From Lysobacter soyae (GTDB lineage Bacteria; Pseudomonadota; Gammaproteobacteria; Xanthomonadales; Xanthomonadaceae): a stretch of DNA of 64,000 bases. Shown here piece after piece: positions 29,866 to 40,566 of the stretch. Numbering within the stretch: position 1 is the stretch's first letter; every line of letters starts with the position of its first letter. The position numbers were made by a program, and so were the translations under genes. The DNA lies in NCBI RefSeq assembly GCF_019551435.1, contig NZ_CP080544.1:1-64000 (forward strand), written 5' to 3'. The notes beneath the pieces were generated by a model, which saw nothing but the letters and a program-made list of their open reading frames with translations, was not told where the DNA came from and did no database searches.

Positions 29866-31536
29866 TCAACGGCGATTGCGCCGCGGCCACGCCGCCACAA
29901 TCGCCCATAGTCCGCCGAGACCGGCGATCCACACCGAGACCGGTGCGCCCAGCATGCGCGGGCCACCGGCATCCAACGCATAGAGCAGCGCTGCGGCGAT
30001 CAACAAGCCGGTGCCGAGAATGGCCGACACCATCCGTTTTTGCATGGCGTGCAAATCATTGGACACGCGGGTGAGGTCGTCGGAGCGCATGCGGATTTCG
30101 TGCTTGCCTTCGACCTGCTGACGCAGCCAGGCATGAATCAGCGTCGGCATTTCCGGCGCGTGGGTGACGAGCTCGGGCAATCGCTTGGCGAACTCCGCAC
30201 CGAGACGGCGCGGACTATAGCGTTCAATCAAAATGCGTTCGAGCACCGGACGTGCGACGGCCCAGATATCGATTTCCGGATCGAGCTGACGGCCGACGCC
30301 TTCGATGTTGAGCAAAGTCTTTTGCAACAGGATCAGTTGCGGCTGCAGCGTCAGCTCATACCGCTGCGCCATCTTGAACAACTTGGCCAAAACTTCCGCC
30401 AAAGAAATCTGCGAGAGCGGACGGGTGAAGTAAGGCTCGCAAATACCGCGCGCCGCCGCTTCGAGTTCATCAATACGCACATGCCCCGGCATCCAACCGG
30501 CTTCGACATGCAGCTCGGCAATGCGTCGGTAATCGCGATTGAAAATCGCCATGAAGTTTTCGGCAAGGTAATACTGGTCCTTGCTGGAGAGCTGACCCAT
30601 GATGCCGAAGTCCAGCGCGATGAAACGCGGATCGCGTTTGCGGCTCTCGGCGTCATCCACCCAGATGTTGCCCGCATGGGCGTCGGCGTGGAAGAAGTTG
30701 TCGCGGAACACTTGCTGATAAAAAACGCGCACGCCTTTTTCCGCCAATCGTTTGCGGTCAATGCCGAGATTGTCCAGCGTCATCACGTCATCGGACGGAA
30801 TGCCATACACGCGTTCCATGGTCAGCGCGTGATTGGCGGTGTGCGTCCAAATCACTTCGGGCACATAGAGGTCGGGCGAGTTCAACCAATTGCGACGCAG
30901 CACGGCGGCGTTGCCGGCCTCGCGCTGCAGATCGAGTTCTGCCTGCAAGGTGGCATCGATTTCGCTAACGATTTCACGCGGGCGGATTTTGTCGGCGTTG
31001 GGATGGGTGCGTTCGACCACGCCTGCCAATGAGCTCAACAGCTCCACGTCGGCTTGGATCTGCTTGTCGATATTCGGACGCAAGACTTTGACCACGACCT
31101 TGCGACCGTCGTGCATCGTCGCCGCGTGCACTTGCGCGATTGAAGCCGATGCCAAGGGCGTGGTATCGAAATCGGCAAAAGCGTTTTCGATGGGCATCCC
31201 CAACGAGCGTTCGACAATGCGTTTGGCTTCCTCGCCATCGAACGGCTTCACCTGCGCTTGCAGCAGGGTTAATTCATTGGCGATGTCTTCGGGAATCAAG
31301 TCACGACGCGTGGACAGGATCTGACCGAACTTGACGAAGATCGGGCCGAGTTCTTGCAGCGCCAAACGCAGGCGGACGCCACGCGGCAATTCGGCGATGT
31401 CGGCCGAGGCTTTGGGCACCAAGGGGCGCGCCAACTTCAACCAAGCTTCCGCACGCGTGTCGTCCAACAAAGCGTCAAGGCGATAACGCAGCAACGTGCG
31501 GACGATGCGCCAGGCGCGACCGACACCGAGACTCAT
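29866..31536 (-). CDS. ubiB: UbiB, atypical kinase-like ubiquinone biosynthesis protein
   Basis: The protein has 556 residues. The N-terminal KxGQ motif is in [16 protein letters not shown]; then the Ala-rich loop ([13 protein letters not shown]), the K of VVKVLRP, the [11 protein letters not shown] catalytic loop and LDFGIMG. Two C-terminal membrane helices anchor it (about 510-550). UbiB is an ATPase needed for coenzyme Q production. Its start overlaps the end of ubiJ by four bases. Confidence 0.95.
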   Translation of the reverse strand: MSLGVGRAWRIVRTLLRYRLDALLDDTRAEAWLKLARPLVPKASADIAELPRGVRLRLALQELGPIFVKFGQILSTRRDLIPEDIANELTLLQAQVKPFDGEEAKRIVERSLGMPIENAFADFDTTPLASASIAQVHAATMHDGRKVVVKVLRPNIDKQIQADVELLSSLAGVVERTHPNADKIRPREIVSEIDATLQAELDLQREAGNAAVLRRNWLNSPDLYVPEVIWTHTANHALTMERVYGIPSDDVMTLDNLGIDRKRLAEKGVRVFYQQVFRDNFFHADAHAGNIWVDDAESRKRDPRFIALDFGIMGQLSSKDQYYLAENFMAIFNRDYRRIAELHVEAGWMPGHVRIDELEAAARGICEPYFTRPLSQISLAEVLAKLFKMAQRYELTLQPQLILLQKTLLNIEGVGRQLDPEIDIWAVARPVLERILIERYSPRRLGAEFAKRLPELVTHAPEMPTLIHAWLRQQVEGKHEIRMRSDDLTRVSNDLHAMQKRMVSAILGTGLLIAAALLYALDAGGPRMLGAPVSVWIAGLGGLWAIVAAWPRRNRR

Positions 31537-32198
31537 GATTTCGGTCCCACTTGCAGGCGGTCAAAACGTGCCTGCAGACGCTCGGCGTCATCGCGCAGAT
31601 GATCCACATCACTGTAGAACGCGCGAAGCTCTTCCTTGCCGACCACATCACGGCTTTCTTCGGTCAGAAAGTCAGCGGAATCACGCGCGAAGCCGCGGGC
31701 GAATTCGCGTGAGCCCCGCAATGCCGCGGCCAGCGCGTTGGCGATTTGCACACCCATGACATCACCGAATACACGCGTGAAGGGTTGCACCCAATCCGGA
31801 TCGAAGCGTTCGGCCATACGTTGCAGACGGCGCGCCAGTTCGGCATCGCCTTCAACGCGCATCGCGCCCAATGGCGCGGCATTGCGACCGCGCATGAACG
31901 GCAGCTGCCCGAGCACGCCGGCCAAGGTGCTGCGCACTGACAAATCGGCGCGATCCGCATCTTCGACCGGGCCGACTTCAAGTTGGTTGTCGCGAACACG
32001 AATCTGCAAAGCCAAGGACGGATTCTGCAATTGCAGTGCCACCGTGCGGCCATCCAATGCGGGCAAGGCCGCGCGCGTTTCGGCGTCGAGTGCGAGCGCG
32101 CGATTCAGCGCGACTTCGAGCAAGCGCCCGGCCGGAACTTTCCAGTTCGGCAAGGCGAAAGAAAAACGGGCGGCGGCATTTTCAAAGGGACTGACCAT
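31533..32198 (-). CDS. ubiJ: UbiJ, SCP2-domain ubiquinone biosynthesis accessory factor
   Basis: The protein has 221 residues. An N-terminal SCP2 lipid-binding domain (about 20-125, ending [15 protein letters not shown]) is followed by a helical C-terminus. With UbiK it organises the soluble Ubi complex on lipid intermediates. It overlaps ubiB by ATGA and starts nine bases after the stop of the oleD gene, so this block may be one transcript. Confidence 0.9.
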   Translation of the reverse strand: MVSPFENAAARFSFALPNWKVPAGRLLEVALNRALALDAETRAALPALDGRTVALQLQNPSLALQIRVRDNQLEVGPVEDADRADLSVRSTLAGVLGQLPFMRGRNAAPLGAMRVEGDAELARRLQRMAERFDPDWVQPFTRVFGDVMGVQIANALAAALRGSREFARGFARDSADFLTEESRDVVGKEELRAFYSDVDHLRDDAERLQARFDRLQVGPKS

Positions 32199-32207
32199 AG
32201 GCGCATT

Positions 32208-33206
32208 CTAACGAGTGCCGTGCCACGCCATGCGAACGCGCGCCAGACCCTCAGCCATCGAGACTTGCGGCACGTAACCGAAATCACGTGTCGCCGGCGC
32301 CATGCTGTACCAATGCGTAGTGGAGAGCTGCTCGGCCAGGAAGCGTGTCATCGGCGGTTCGCCTTTACGTTTGAACAATCGCCACACCACTTCGCTGACC
32401 GCGCCGACACCATAGGCCAATGCAAAAGGAATTTTGCGCGTGACCGGCGGCTCGCCTGCCGCTGCCAGCAGATCATTCAAGAGCACTGACATCTTGCGCG
32501 GTTCCGCATTGCTGATGAAGTACGCCTTGCCGGCGCACGCGCTGCCAACGTCCAAGTGATCGAGCGCATTCAAATGCGCCTGCGCCGCATTGTCGACGTA
32601 GGTGCAATCCACTTCGTTGTCGCCACTACCGACAATCGCCAACTTGCCTTGGCGCGCGCGATCGACCAAGCGCGGCAGGATCTGCGTATCGCCCACGCCC
32701 CAAATGAGTCGTGGCCGCAAGGCGACGACCGCCAAGTCGGGGCCGTTGGCTGCCAGTACCTCGACTTCCGCGATTTGCTTGGTTGCCGCATAGGGCGCTT
32801 GGAAATGCGTGCCGTAAGGGACGGCATCGGCGGTGCCGCCGGCGACCGGGTGCGTGGCGCGATGGGTGACGCTCGGCGTCGAGGTATAGACCAGTTTGCG
32901 AATGCCGTTTGCCTTGCAAGCGGCAACGACATTGCGGCTGCCGATCACATTGGCTTGGTAGTAGCTCTCGTAGCTGCCCCATGCACCGGCTTTGGCGGCG
33001 TTATGGATGACGGCCTCGCAGCCGGCCATCGCCGCGCGAACGGCGTCGGCGTCTTGCAGGTCCCCTTGGATTTGTTCGACGCCGATGGCATCCAAAGCCG
33101 GGTAATGGCTTCGACTGAAGCTGCGCACCTCGTCTCCGCGTGCCCGCAACGCTTTGCACAACGCTTGACCCAAAAATCCGCCGCCGCCGGTGACCAATAC
33201 CTTCAA
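32208..33206 (-). CDS. oleD: OleD, NAD(P)H-dependent 2-alkyl-3-ketoacid reductase
   Basis: The protein has 332 residues from a TTG start (AAGGA before it) that gives [17 protein letters not shown], the expected short-chain dehydrogenase start. The longer upstream frame only shadows oleC. The YxxxK motif is in [10 protein letters not shown]. OleD reduces the beta-keto acid made by OleA to a beta-hydroxy acid in long-chain olefin synthesis. The TTG overlaps the oleC stop by four bases (TTGA), coupling the two. Confidence 0.93.
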   Translation of the reverse strand: MKVLVTGGGGFLGQALCKALRARGDEVRSFSRSHYPALDAIGVEQIQGDLQDADAVRAAMAGCEAVIHNAAKAGAWGSYESYYQANVIGSRNVVAACKANGIRKLVYTSTPSVTHRATHPVAGGTADAVPYGTHFQAPYAATKQIAEVEVLAANGPDLAVVALRPRLIWGVGDTQILPRLVDRARQGKLAIVGSGDNEVDCTYVDNAAQAHLNALDHLDVGSACAGKAYFISNAEPRKMSVLLNDLLAAAGEPPVTRKIPFALAYGVGAVSEVVWRLFKRKGEPPMTRFLAEQLSTTHWYSMAPATRDFGYVPQVSMAEGLARVRMAWHGTR

Positions 33207-34855
33207 CGGGAAATCCTTACGTGTTTTGCCGCCCACAATGCCAACTTCTCGCGACCGATCTTCGCGTTGTGGCGGATATCCACCGGGAAAGGCTTGGGAT
33301 ACAACAGGAAATGTTCGACACGTGCGGTGAGCACCGAGCCGTTGGCCAGATGTCGCAATTCGTCTTCGATGCGCTTCCACGCGCTCGCAGGTGTGCCTTT
33401 CGCCAGTTCCACACACAGAATTGGCACTTGCGCCCCTTTGTTGCCGATGCCGACCAGCGCCGTGCGTGCGACCTCGGGATGGGTGTTGAAAACCGGTTCG
33501 ATTTGCTCGGTGCACAACGTCAGGTCACGACTGACCACGACACGCTGCGTCTTGCGTCCGCAGAACCACAGCCGTCCTTCTTTGTCGAAGTAACCGAGAT
33601 CGCCCATGCGATGCACGATGCGTTTGCTGTTGTCTTGCAGGGTTTCTTCGATCTTCGCGATTTTGGTTTGCGCATCGCGATTGAAATAGGTGTCGGTCGC
33701 GGTCGGACCGGCCACCGTGATTTCGCCGACGATGCCTTGCGGCACCACGCGTACCTGCTTCCAAGTGTTCAACGCGTCTTCGGTGATGTGGATGATGCGC
33801 ACTTCATTGGGCGCAACCGGCCGACCCACACAGGTGCCCGCACCTTGTTCGGTCATCGGACGAAGTTGCAGCAATTCGCGGCCTTCGATGAGGGCGACCG
33901 GCAAACATTCCGTGGCGCCGTAGGGCGTCCAAAAGCGTGCGTCATCGGGCAAGAGTTTCAGCAGGCCCGCCACCACATCGGGCGGCACCGGTGCGCCTGC
34001 GCTGGTGACGCGTTTCAAGCCGGGCAAAGCTTTGCCATGCTCGACAAGCACGCGCATCAAGGCCGGCGAGCCGAACAGTTGATCGACGTCGAAGGCTTGG
34101 ATGGCGGACAGCAATTTGCGTGCATCGGCCGCGGCAGGCCGGGTCGGATCCATGTCGGGAATGATGGCGCTGACGCCCAATCCCGGATCGAACAGCGCGA
34201 ATGGCGGGAAGGTCGGCATATCGACGCCGCCCGCTTGAATATCCAACCCCTCACGCAGCATGTCGAGTTGCGCCAGGAAATGCCGATGGCGATAGACCAC
34301 GCCTTTGGGCACGCCAGTGGAGCCGCTGGTGAACAGGATGGCGGCGACATCGTTCGCTTTCGGCGCCTCGACGGTCAACACGCGATTGTGACCGTGGAAC
34401 TCGAGGTCTTCAAACGTGGTGTCGGCAAACATCTTCGGTGCGCCCACGCACACGGTTTTCTTTGCCGTCTTGGCCCAGCCGTAGAGCTTGCGTCCGAGCA
34501 GCGCGAGCGGGATGCCGATGAAGGCGTCCGGTGCCGCTTCGTTCAAGCAGGTCTTCAAGGCCTTCTTGTCGATGCCCGGATCCACCAGCACCGGCACCGC
34601 GCCGAGACGGAACAGCGCGAACATCAGAATGAAAAACTCGAAGGTCGGTCGCACCATCACCACGACGCGCATGCCGGGCTTGATCCCGAAATCATTCAAG
34701 CCGTAGGCCACATCATCGCTGCGTTGGTGCAGTTGCTTGAAGGTCAGGGCGGACCGGTAGCGCCCGTCCTTGCCGGGAATGCGCATCGCCACCGTCTCCG
34801 GTTGCGCGGCGGCGATGGCCTCCAATCTCGCGGTCAACGTGGGCGCGTCATTCAT
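33203..34855 (-). CDS. oleC: OleC, beta-lactone synthetase (AMP-ligase family)
   Basis: The protein has 550 residues from the ATG at 34855. The AMP-binding P-loop is [21 protein letters not shown] and the adenylate motif is [11 protein letters not shown]. OleC activates the beta-hydroxy acid with ATP and closes a beta-lactone, which OleB decarboxylates to the cis-olefin. Length and order with oleD fit the Xanthomonas cluster. Confidence 0.95.
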   Translation of the reverse strand: MNDAPTLTARLEAIAAAQPETVAMRIPGKDGRYRSALTFKQLHQRSDDVAYGLNDFGIKPGMRVVVMVRPTFEFFILMFALFRLGAVPVLVDPGIDKKALKTCLNEAAPDAFIGIPLALLGRKLYGWAKTAKKTVCVGAPKMFADTTFEDLEFHGHNRVLTVEAPKANDVAAILFTSGSTGVPKGVVYRHRHFLAQLDMLREGLDIQAGGVDMPTFPPFALFDPGLGVSAIIPDMDPTRPAAADARKLLSAIQAFDVDQLFGSPALMRVLVEHGKALPGLKRVTSAGAPVPPDVVAGLLKLLPDDARFWTPYGATECLPVALIEGRELLQLRPMTEQGAGTCVGRPVAPNEVRIIHITEDALNTWKQVRVVPQGIVGEITVAGPTATDTYFNRDAQTKIAKIEETLQDNSKRIVHRMGDLGYFDKEGRLWFCGRKTQRVVVSRDLTLCTEQIEPVFNTHPEVARTALVGIGNKGAQVPILCVELAKGTPASAWKRIEDELRHLANGSVLTARVEHFLLYPKPFPVDIRHNAKIGREKLALWAAKHVRISR

Positions 34856-34900
34856 CGCCGCATTGTCGCAGGCAACGGCGCTTGGCTGCAAAATATCCAC

Positions 34901-35260
34901 ATGTCCCCCCTCGCTCATCCATGCTTGGCTTGCGGCGCGTGTTGCGCGGCGTTTCGTGTGGCCTTCCATTGGTCTGAAGCCAATGATGCGCCCGGCGGCA
35001 CGGTGCCGGTCGATCTGACCGTGGCATTGCGAACGCATGAGCGTGCAATGCGCGGAACCGATTCAACGTCTCCGCACTGTATTGCACTGGAAGGAAAAGT
35101 GGGTGAAGCCACGCGATGTTGCATTTATCATGCACGCCCGTCACCCTGCCGATCGGTGCAAGCGTCTTGGGAAAACGGTGCGGCCGATCCGCATTGCGAT
35201 CGCGCGCGGCAGCGCTATGGCTTACCGGTGTTGACGGCCGACGACTGGGTCGGGCGTTAA
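34901..35260 (+). CDS. YkgJ-family cysteine-cluster protein
   Basis: The protein has 119 residues. Conserved Cys residues: PCLACGACCAAFRV at the N-terminus, then ATRCCIYHARPSPCRSV, the signature of the Zn/Fe-chelating YkgJ (CxxxCxxC) family, whose function is unknown. It sits on the + strand between oleC and oleB, divergent from oleC and overlapping the 3' end of oleB by four bases. A much longer upstream in-frame extension is antisense to oleC and not used. Confidence 0.85.
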   Translation: MSPLAHPCLACGACCAAFRVAFHWSEANDAPGGTVPVDLTVALRTHERAMRGTDSTSPHCIALEGKVGEATRCCIYHARPSPCRSVQASWENGAADPHCDRARQRYGLPVLTADDWVGR

Positions 35261-36156
35261 GCGGCGCGATCGAGGAACGTGCGAATTTGCGGCACGATCA
35301 CTTCGTGCTTGTCTTCGAGCACGTAATGCCCGGCGTCTTGGAACGGATGTTTCTCGGCGTCGGGCCAAGCGCGATCGAACACGTCGTAGAAGTGTTTGTC
35401 GAAACAAAAATCGCGTAAGCCCCAAGCGATGTAGGCCGGCAGCGTGGCATAGCCGGGCAAGGCGCGTTCGGTGGCTTCGATCAAGGGCCAGGCGCGATCG
35501 GCGTTGCTTAATGGAATGTCTTGCATGAAGCGAAGCGTGGAGATGGCATTGCGCCAACCGTCATAGACATGCGTGTAGGCCTGTCTGATGTCAGCGGAGA
35601 GTGTGCGCTTCGTGCCGAAGTGCGCGGCGCCGCGTGCGAACAAGTTGAACCGGCGAATCAAATAACCTCCCACGCGCGAATGCCGGCCCATGGCGATTTG
35701 CCAGGGCATGGCCTTCGCGTTGGGCAAAGGAAATGCCGAGGTGTTGGTCACGACCCAACGCGCCACGCGTTCGCGGTGGGTGAGCGCCCACGCAGACCCG
35801 ATCATGCCGCCCCAGTCGTGCACTGCCAGCGTGACTTTGCCGTCGATACCTGCGTGCTGCAGCAGGGCATCGAGATCGTCGACGCGCGACTGCAGGGTGT
35901 AGTCATAGCGAGGCTGCGCGTCGGGCGCATCGTCGGGCTTGTCGGACAGACCCATGCCGACGTGGTCGGGCACGATGCAACGATATCGGTCGGACAGACC
36001 GGCGACGAGATGGCGCCAGTAGTAACTCCATGAGGGATTGCCGTGCAGCATGACGACGACATCTCCGTCGCGCGGGCCCTCGTCGAGATAGGACATCTCG
36101 ATCCCTTGGCGCACTTCGAAGCGCTTCGGGGTGAACGGATAATCCGGAAGATTCAT
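35257..36156 (-). CDS. oleB: OleB, beta-lactone decarboxylase (haloalkane dehalogenase-like)
   Basis: The protein has 299 residues, alpha/beta hydrolase fold. The nucleophile is D114 in AVHDWGGMIGSA, the oxyanion region LHGNPSWSYYW, and the catalytic His H277 in DAGHYVLED. It turns the beta-lactone from OleC into a long-chain cis-alkene plus CO2. It lies directly after oleA on the same strand. Confidence 0.93.
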   Translation of the reverse strand: MNLPDYPFTPKRFEVRQGIEMSYLDEGPRDGDVVVMLHGNPSWSYYWRHLVAGLSDRYRCIVPDHVGMGLSDKPDDAPDAQPRYDYTLQSRVDDLDALLQHAGIDGKVTLAVHDWGGMIGSAWALTHRERVARWVVTNTSAFPLPNAKAMPWQIAMGRHSRVGGYLIRRFNLFARGAAHFGTKRTLSADIRQAYTHVYDGWRNAISTLRFMQDIPLSNADRAWPLIEATERALPGYATLPAYIAWGLRDFCFDKHFYDVFDRAWPDAEKHPFQDAGHYVLEDKHEVIVPQIRTFLDRAA

Positions 36157-36178
36157 GCGTGCCGGGATGCGCGCCGTC

Positions 36179-37195
36179 TTACCAAACCACTTCCGACATG
36201 GTGCAGTTGAGGCCTGACCCGATGCCGAGCAATGCGATGCGATCGCCCTTCTTCAATTGCCCCTTGGCTTTGAGCTTGGACAACACGATCGGCACCGAGG
36301 CCGGACCGATATTGCCGAACTCACCGAAGATGGTCATGACTTTGGCCGGGTCGATGCCCAACTTTTCAATCATGCTTTGGGTGTGCACGCGACTGACTTG
36401 GTGCACCACGAACTGGTCGAGCTCACCCACGACCCAGCCCAAGCTGCTGACCGCGGCTTGGAAGGTTTTGTAGGCCAACTGCATGCCTTGAATCAACAAC
36501 TGACGCGTGTCGGTGACCATGCGATCGAGATTGCCGCGGCAGAGCGTGTTCCACTCGGTGGCGGAACGGCTGACGCCGCCTTTGTAGCGCGGTGCATCCG
36601 GGGCGAGACGGGTATGCGACAACACCATCGCAGCCGCGCCGGAGCCGAGCGTCAGCGTGGCCAATTCGTTGCGGAAGTCTTCGTCGGTGGCGGTGTCGCT
36701 CTTCATGCGTTCGAGCGTCTTGCGATAGGCAAGGTCGGCGGTTTCGCCATCGACCACCAGGGCGTATTCGATTTCGCCGCGCTCGATCATGCGCGCGGCC
36801 AAGTCCATGCCGTTGATGAAGGCAAGACAGGCGTTGGCGATGTCGAAGTTTTGGCAGATGTCGGACACCTTCAGATTGCCGGCGACGATGCTGGCCGTCG
36901 ACGGTTCGAGGTAGTCACGGCTGACCGAAGTGTTGACCAACAAGCCGACTTTGCTGGCATCAATGCCGGCATCGGCCAGTGCCAAACGCGCGGCTTCGGT
37001 GGCGGCGTCGGAGGCGAGACGTTCTTCACCCCAGAGACGGCGCGCATTGATGCCCGCGATGTCTTTCAGCACATCGGTGCGGATGCCGAGGCGATCCAAC
37101 GTGGGCTTCAGTTCAGCGTTGATTTCATCCGAAGTGACGGAGACCGGCGCGTCCACATGGGACAGTCCGGCAATGGCGACGTTTTGAAAGAGCAT
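36179..37195 (-). CDS. oleA: OleA, thiolase-fold Claisen condensing enzyme
   Basis: The protein has 338 residues. Key residues line up with the studied Xanthomonas enzyme after a 20-residue offset: E97 (DYLEPSTAS), C123 (IANACLAFING), H265 (FVVHQVSRVHTQ) and N295 (GEFGNIGPAS). It joins two fatty acyl-CoA molecules to a 2-alkyl-3-ketoacid, the first step of olefin synthesis. First gene of the cluster. Confidence 0.96.
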   Translation of the reverse strand: MLFQNVAIAGLSHVDAPVSVTSDEINAELKPTLDRLGIRTDVLKDIAGINARRLWGEERLASDAATEAARLALADAGIDASKVGLLVNTSVSRDYLEPSTASIVAGNLKVSDICQNFDIANACLAFINGMDLAARMIERGEIEYALVVDGETADLAYRKTLERMKSDTATDEDFRNELATLTLGSGAAAMVLSHTRLAPDAPRYKGGVSRSATEWNTLCRGNLDRMVTDTRQLLIQGMQLAYKTFQAAVSSLGWVVGELDQFVVHQVSRVHTQSMIEKLGIDPAKVMTIFGEFGNIGPASVPIVLSKLKAKGQLKKGDRIALLGIGSGLNCTMSEVVW

Positions 37196-37260
37196 CGAAT
37201 CCGACTGGAAATTGAGGCAAGTCCGCTAGTTTACCGTGTTCACGGGCCAGGCCACAGCAA

Positions 37261-37282
37261 AACGCCCCTTTTCAGGGGCGTT
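37261..37282. terminator. Terminator hairpin between the DUF4156 gene and oleA
   Basis: AACGCCCC-TTTTC-AGGGGCGTT forms a strong hairpin downstream of the minus-strand DUF4156 gene and upstream of oleA. It separates the ole cluster from the gene before it. Confidence 0.7.
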
Positions 37283-37315
37283 CGGCGTGTTTGGATCAGG
37301 GTTTCCAGACGTCCA

Positions 37316-37633
37316 TCACGGACAGCGATACACCTTGAAGCGCTGCTCGCCCATTTCCGGGCCGGAAACCGCGACCACCGCGTTGCCGCCTTGTTTGGCG
37401 GCCTCGTTGCGGGCCAAGGTTTCCAGCTCGTCCTTGACGCGCAGGGCGTTGCGATCAATGGGGCCGACGTTGCCGGTGACCGAGACCTCGACTTCCGAGA
37501 GCTCGGTGCAGCCGGCCGGCGCCGCGCTCATCACGCGGACGCCAGTCGCGGCCCGATCCAACGGTGCCAAGGTGCAGGCGGACAAGGCAAGGACGGCCAG
37601 CGAGACCGTCGCCATGGCGCGCAGCCGGATCAC
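37316..37633 (-). CDS. DUF4156 lipoprotein
   Basis: The protein has 105 residues. The signal peptide has a lipobox (VLALSACTL, Cys 20). The mature domain matches the DUF4156 pattern (GCTELSEVEVSV, LRNEA-like ARNEAAKQGGNAVVAV, late YRC). A probable envelope lipoprotein of unknown role. Its start overlaps the stop of the M16 peptidase gene by four bases. Confidence 0.85.
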   Translation of the reverse strand: MIRLRAMATVSLAVLALSACTLAPLDRAATGVRVMSAAPAGCTELSEVEVSVTGNVGPIDRNALRVKDELETLARNEAAKQGGNAVVAVSGPEMGEQRFKVYRCP

Positions 37634-40485
37634 TTTTTGGCCACCGGATTGCCGTCGGCATCGATGACCGTGACCTCGCCGAGGTTCAGGGCACGCACGC
37701 CGGCTTCAATCTTCGACAAGTCACCGACCACAACCCAGGTCAGGCTGTCGGGGTGGATGATTTCCTTGGCGGCCGCATTGATCGACTCCAGCTTTTGCGC
37801 TTCGAGCTCACCCTTCAGGGTTTGCACGTAGTTGTCCGGACGGTCGTACAACTGGTTGCCGACCAGCGTGCTCATGACGGCATCAATGGTTTCGTATTGG
37901 CCGGGCATGGCGCGGATCGCGTTGTTGTTGATCTTGTCTTGCTCGGCTTGAGTCAGCGGCTTGTCATTGCGGATCCAGTTCACTTCCTTGACCATTTCCG
38001 CCAGCGACTCGGCGGTCTTGTCGGTTTGCACCGGCGCGACCATGCGGAACAGACGCTCGTGCTGGGCGTTGCCGATACTGCTGCGCGCACCGTAGGACCA
38101 ATGCTTGTCTTCGCGCAGGTTCATGTTGAGGCGCGAGGTGAAGGCGCCACCGAATGCACCGTTCATGGTGTTGATGTCGAGGTTGTTCTTGACGCCGGTG
38201 GGCGGTGCGATATCGCCTGCGATCACAACCGATTGCTGTGCACCCGGCTTGTCGACGAGGAACACGCGCGGCTTGGTTTGGCGCTTCGGCATGTTGAAGT
38301 TCTTGGTGCCACGGGCCACATCGGCCGGTTTCCAATCGCCGAAGGCCGCGTTCAATTCGCGGGTGATTTCCGCCATGGTGGTGTCGCCGGCAACGATGAT
38401 CGTGGCGTTGTCCGGACGGATCCACTTCGACGTCCAGTTTTGGATGTCGTCACGGGTGATCGACTTTACCGAGGCGGTGGTGCCCGAACCCGTACCCGGC
38501 ACGGCATACGGATGGCCTTCGCCGTACACCAAAGGTGCCAAGAGGCGCGCGGCGATTTGGTCGGGCTCGGTCTTTTCTTGTTCGATTTGCGCCAACCATT
38601 GGCCGCGCAGACGTTCGATGTCGGCGCTGTTGAAGGCGGCATGACGCACCACGTCTGAGACCAATTCAAGCGACGGCTTCAAATTCGACTTCAGCGCGTT
38701 GACGGTGACGGTGCAGGTATCGAGGCTGCAGCCGGTGCCGAGGTTCAAGCCCAAACGCTCGCGATCTTGCGCGATTTGCGTGGCGGAACGCTTGGCGGTG
38801 CCTTCATCCAACATGCCGGTGGCGAAGCTGGCGAGGCCGAGTTTGCTGCCGGCATCGCTGGCGGCGCCGGAATCAAACAACACGTTCATGGCGACGACCG
38901 GCACCGAATGGCGCTCGGCCAGAATCACTTCGATGCCATTGTCGAGCTTGCCGCGCTGCACATTCGGGAAGCTGATGTCCGGGAACGAGGTCACGGCGGG
39001 AACGCCCAGTTTGCGATCCAGCGACGACGGCGTGGCTTTGAACTTGTCGGTCGGCGCACCGGCGATATCGGCCGGACGCTTGCCTGCCGGCAGCGGCGTG
39101 ATGGTCGGTTCTTTCGGCGTGCCGTTGGCCGGCACCACGGTGATGGTGTAGTCGCCCTTGCTGATCCATTTCTGCGACGCCTTCAGCACGTCCGCCGCGG
39201 TGGCGCTTTGGTTCCAATTGAAGGTGCGCTTCCAGTTGTTGGCATCGCCCAAATACAGTTCGGATTCGGCCAACAGGTTGGCCTTGGTGTTGATGCGCTC
39301 GAGGCTGCGCGTCATCGAGGCGCGATTGGCGACCTTGATGCGATCGAGTTCGTCTTGGGTCGGCCCGTCTTTGAGGAACTTGGCCCATTCTTCGGCGATC
39401 ACGGCCTCGACCTTGGCCGGATCGACGCCCTTCTTCACGTCAGCGGTCAATTGGAACTGGCTGGCCAATTGGAACGGGGTGATGCCGACGCTGACGCTGT
39501 CCGCCAATTTGTCTTGGAACACCAGGCGTTGATACAGGCGCGAGGTCTTGCCGCCGCCGAGCACGTCACCGGCGATATCGAGCAAGACGTAATCACGTTC
39601 GCTGCGCGCCGGCACGTTCCATTCGCGGTAGATGCGGGTTTGCGCTACGCGATCTTCCATTTGGTTGCGGCTGGATTTGGCGCGCGGCGCCGTCCATTCA
39701 GCCTGGCGCGCCACCGGTTGGCCCGGGGCGATATCGCCGAAGTACTTCATGACCTTCTCTTTAGCGGTCTTGGCATCGATGTCGCCGGTCAGCACCAACA
39801 CTGTGTTGGCAGCGCCGTAGTAATCGCGGAACCAATTCTTGACGTCTTCAAGCGACGCGGCATTCAAGTCGTCCATCGAACCGATGGTGTCGTGGTGATA
39901 GGGATGGTTGGCCGGGAAGGTTTCCGGCAGCATCACTTCATCGACACGGCCATAGGGCTGGTTTTGCCCTTGGCGTTTTTCGTTTTGCACGACGCCGCGC
40001 TGCTCATCCAGCGTTTTTTGATCGATCGCGCCGAGCAAGTGGCCCATGCGGTCGGATTCCATCCACAGCGCCATGTCGAGCGCGGTGGTCGGCACCACTT
40101 GGAAGTAGTTGGTGCGATCGAGCCAGGTGGTGCCGTTGATGTTGCTGACGCCGGCCTTTTCGAACGGGCCGAAGTATTCGCCCGGATGGTTCTCGGAACC
40201 GTTGAACATCAGATGTTCGAACAAGTGGGCAAAGCCGGTCTTGCCTGCGGGTTCGTCCTTCGAGCCGACGCGGTACCAAACATGCAGCGCGACGACCGGC
40301 GCCTTGCGATCTTCATGCACGATGACCTTCAAACCATTCGGCAATGTGAACTGGGTGGCCGGAATGGCGAGCTGTCCCGCGCCGCTTTGCGCCTTGGCCG
40401 GCTGTGCGGCGAGGGCGGGATTCATCGAGACAAGCGCTGCACCGAGCGCGATGGCGAGTGAGGCGGGACGAAGCTTCAGATTCAT
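37630..40485 (-). CDS. M16-family zinc metallopeptidase, tandem-domain, secreted
   Basis: The protein has 951 residues from the ATG at 40485. A signal peptide (about 28 residues, ending LAAQ) is followed by two M16 halves. The first carries the active HxxEH motif (FAHLFEHLMFNGS); the second lacks it, as usual for the pitrilysin/PqqL type. It is expected to degrade peptides in the periplasm. Full length for the family. Confidence 0.93.
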   Translation of the reverse strand: MNLKLRPASLAIALGAALVSMNPALAAQPAKAQSGAGQLAIPATQFTLPNGLKVIVHEDRKAPVVALHVWYRVGSKDEPAGKTGFAHLFEHLMFNGSENHPGEYFGPFEKAGVSNINGTTWLDRTNYFQVVPTTALDMALWMESDRMGHLLGAIDQKTLDEQRGVVQNEKRQGQNQPYGRVDEVMLPETFPANHPYHHDTIGSMDDLNAASLEDVKNWFRDYYGAANTVLVLTGDIDAKTAKEKVMKYFGDIAPGQPVARQAEWTAPRAKSSRNQMEDRVAQTRIYREWNVPARSERDYVLLDIAGDVLGGGKTSRLYQRLVFQDKLADSVSVGITPFQLASQFQLTADVKKGVDPAKVEAVIAEEWAKFLKDGPTQDELDRIKVANRASMTRSLERINTKANLLAESELYLGDANNWKRTFNWNQSATAADVLKASQKWISKGDYTITVVPANGTPKEPTITPLPAGKRPADIAGAPTDKFKATPSSLDRKLGVPAVTSFPDISFPNVQRGKLDNGIEVILAERHSVPVVAMNVLFDSGAASDAGSKLGLASFATGMLDEGTAKRSATQIAQDRERLGLNLGTGCSLDTCTVTVNALKSNLKPSLELVSDVVRHAAFNSADIERLRGQWLAQIEQEKTEPDQIAARLLAPLVYGEGHPYAVPGTGSGTTASVKSITRDDIQNWTSKWIRPDNATIIVAGDTTMAEITRELNAAFGDWKPADVARGTKNFNMPKRQTKPRVFLVDKPGAQQSVVIAGDIAPPTGVKNNLDINTMNGAFGGAFTSRLNMNLREDKHWSYGARSSIGNAQHERLFRMVAPVQTDKTAESLAEMVKEVNWIRNDKPLTQAEQDKINNNAIRAMPGQYETIDAVMSTLVGNQLYDRPDNYVQTLKGELEAQKLESINAAAKEIIHPDSLTWVVVGDLSKIEAGVRALNLGEVTVIDADGNPVAKK

Positions 40486-40566
40486 GTGCAATTAAGACCC
40501 GAGGGAAACCCCAAGGGTAGCGCGAACCGACTTTTGGCACACTAGGTCACAAGTCAGGGAAATCCG

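Noticed and set aside
33221-34900. Very long + strand open frame opposite oleC
   Set aside because: It is the antisense of a high-GC coding gene; only its last 360 bases (34901-35260) carry a recognisable family. The rest has no motif.
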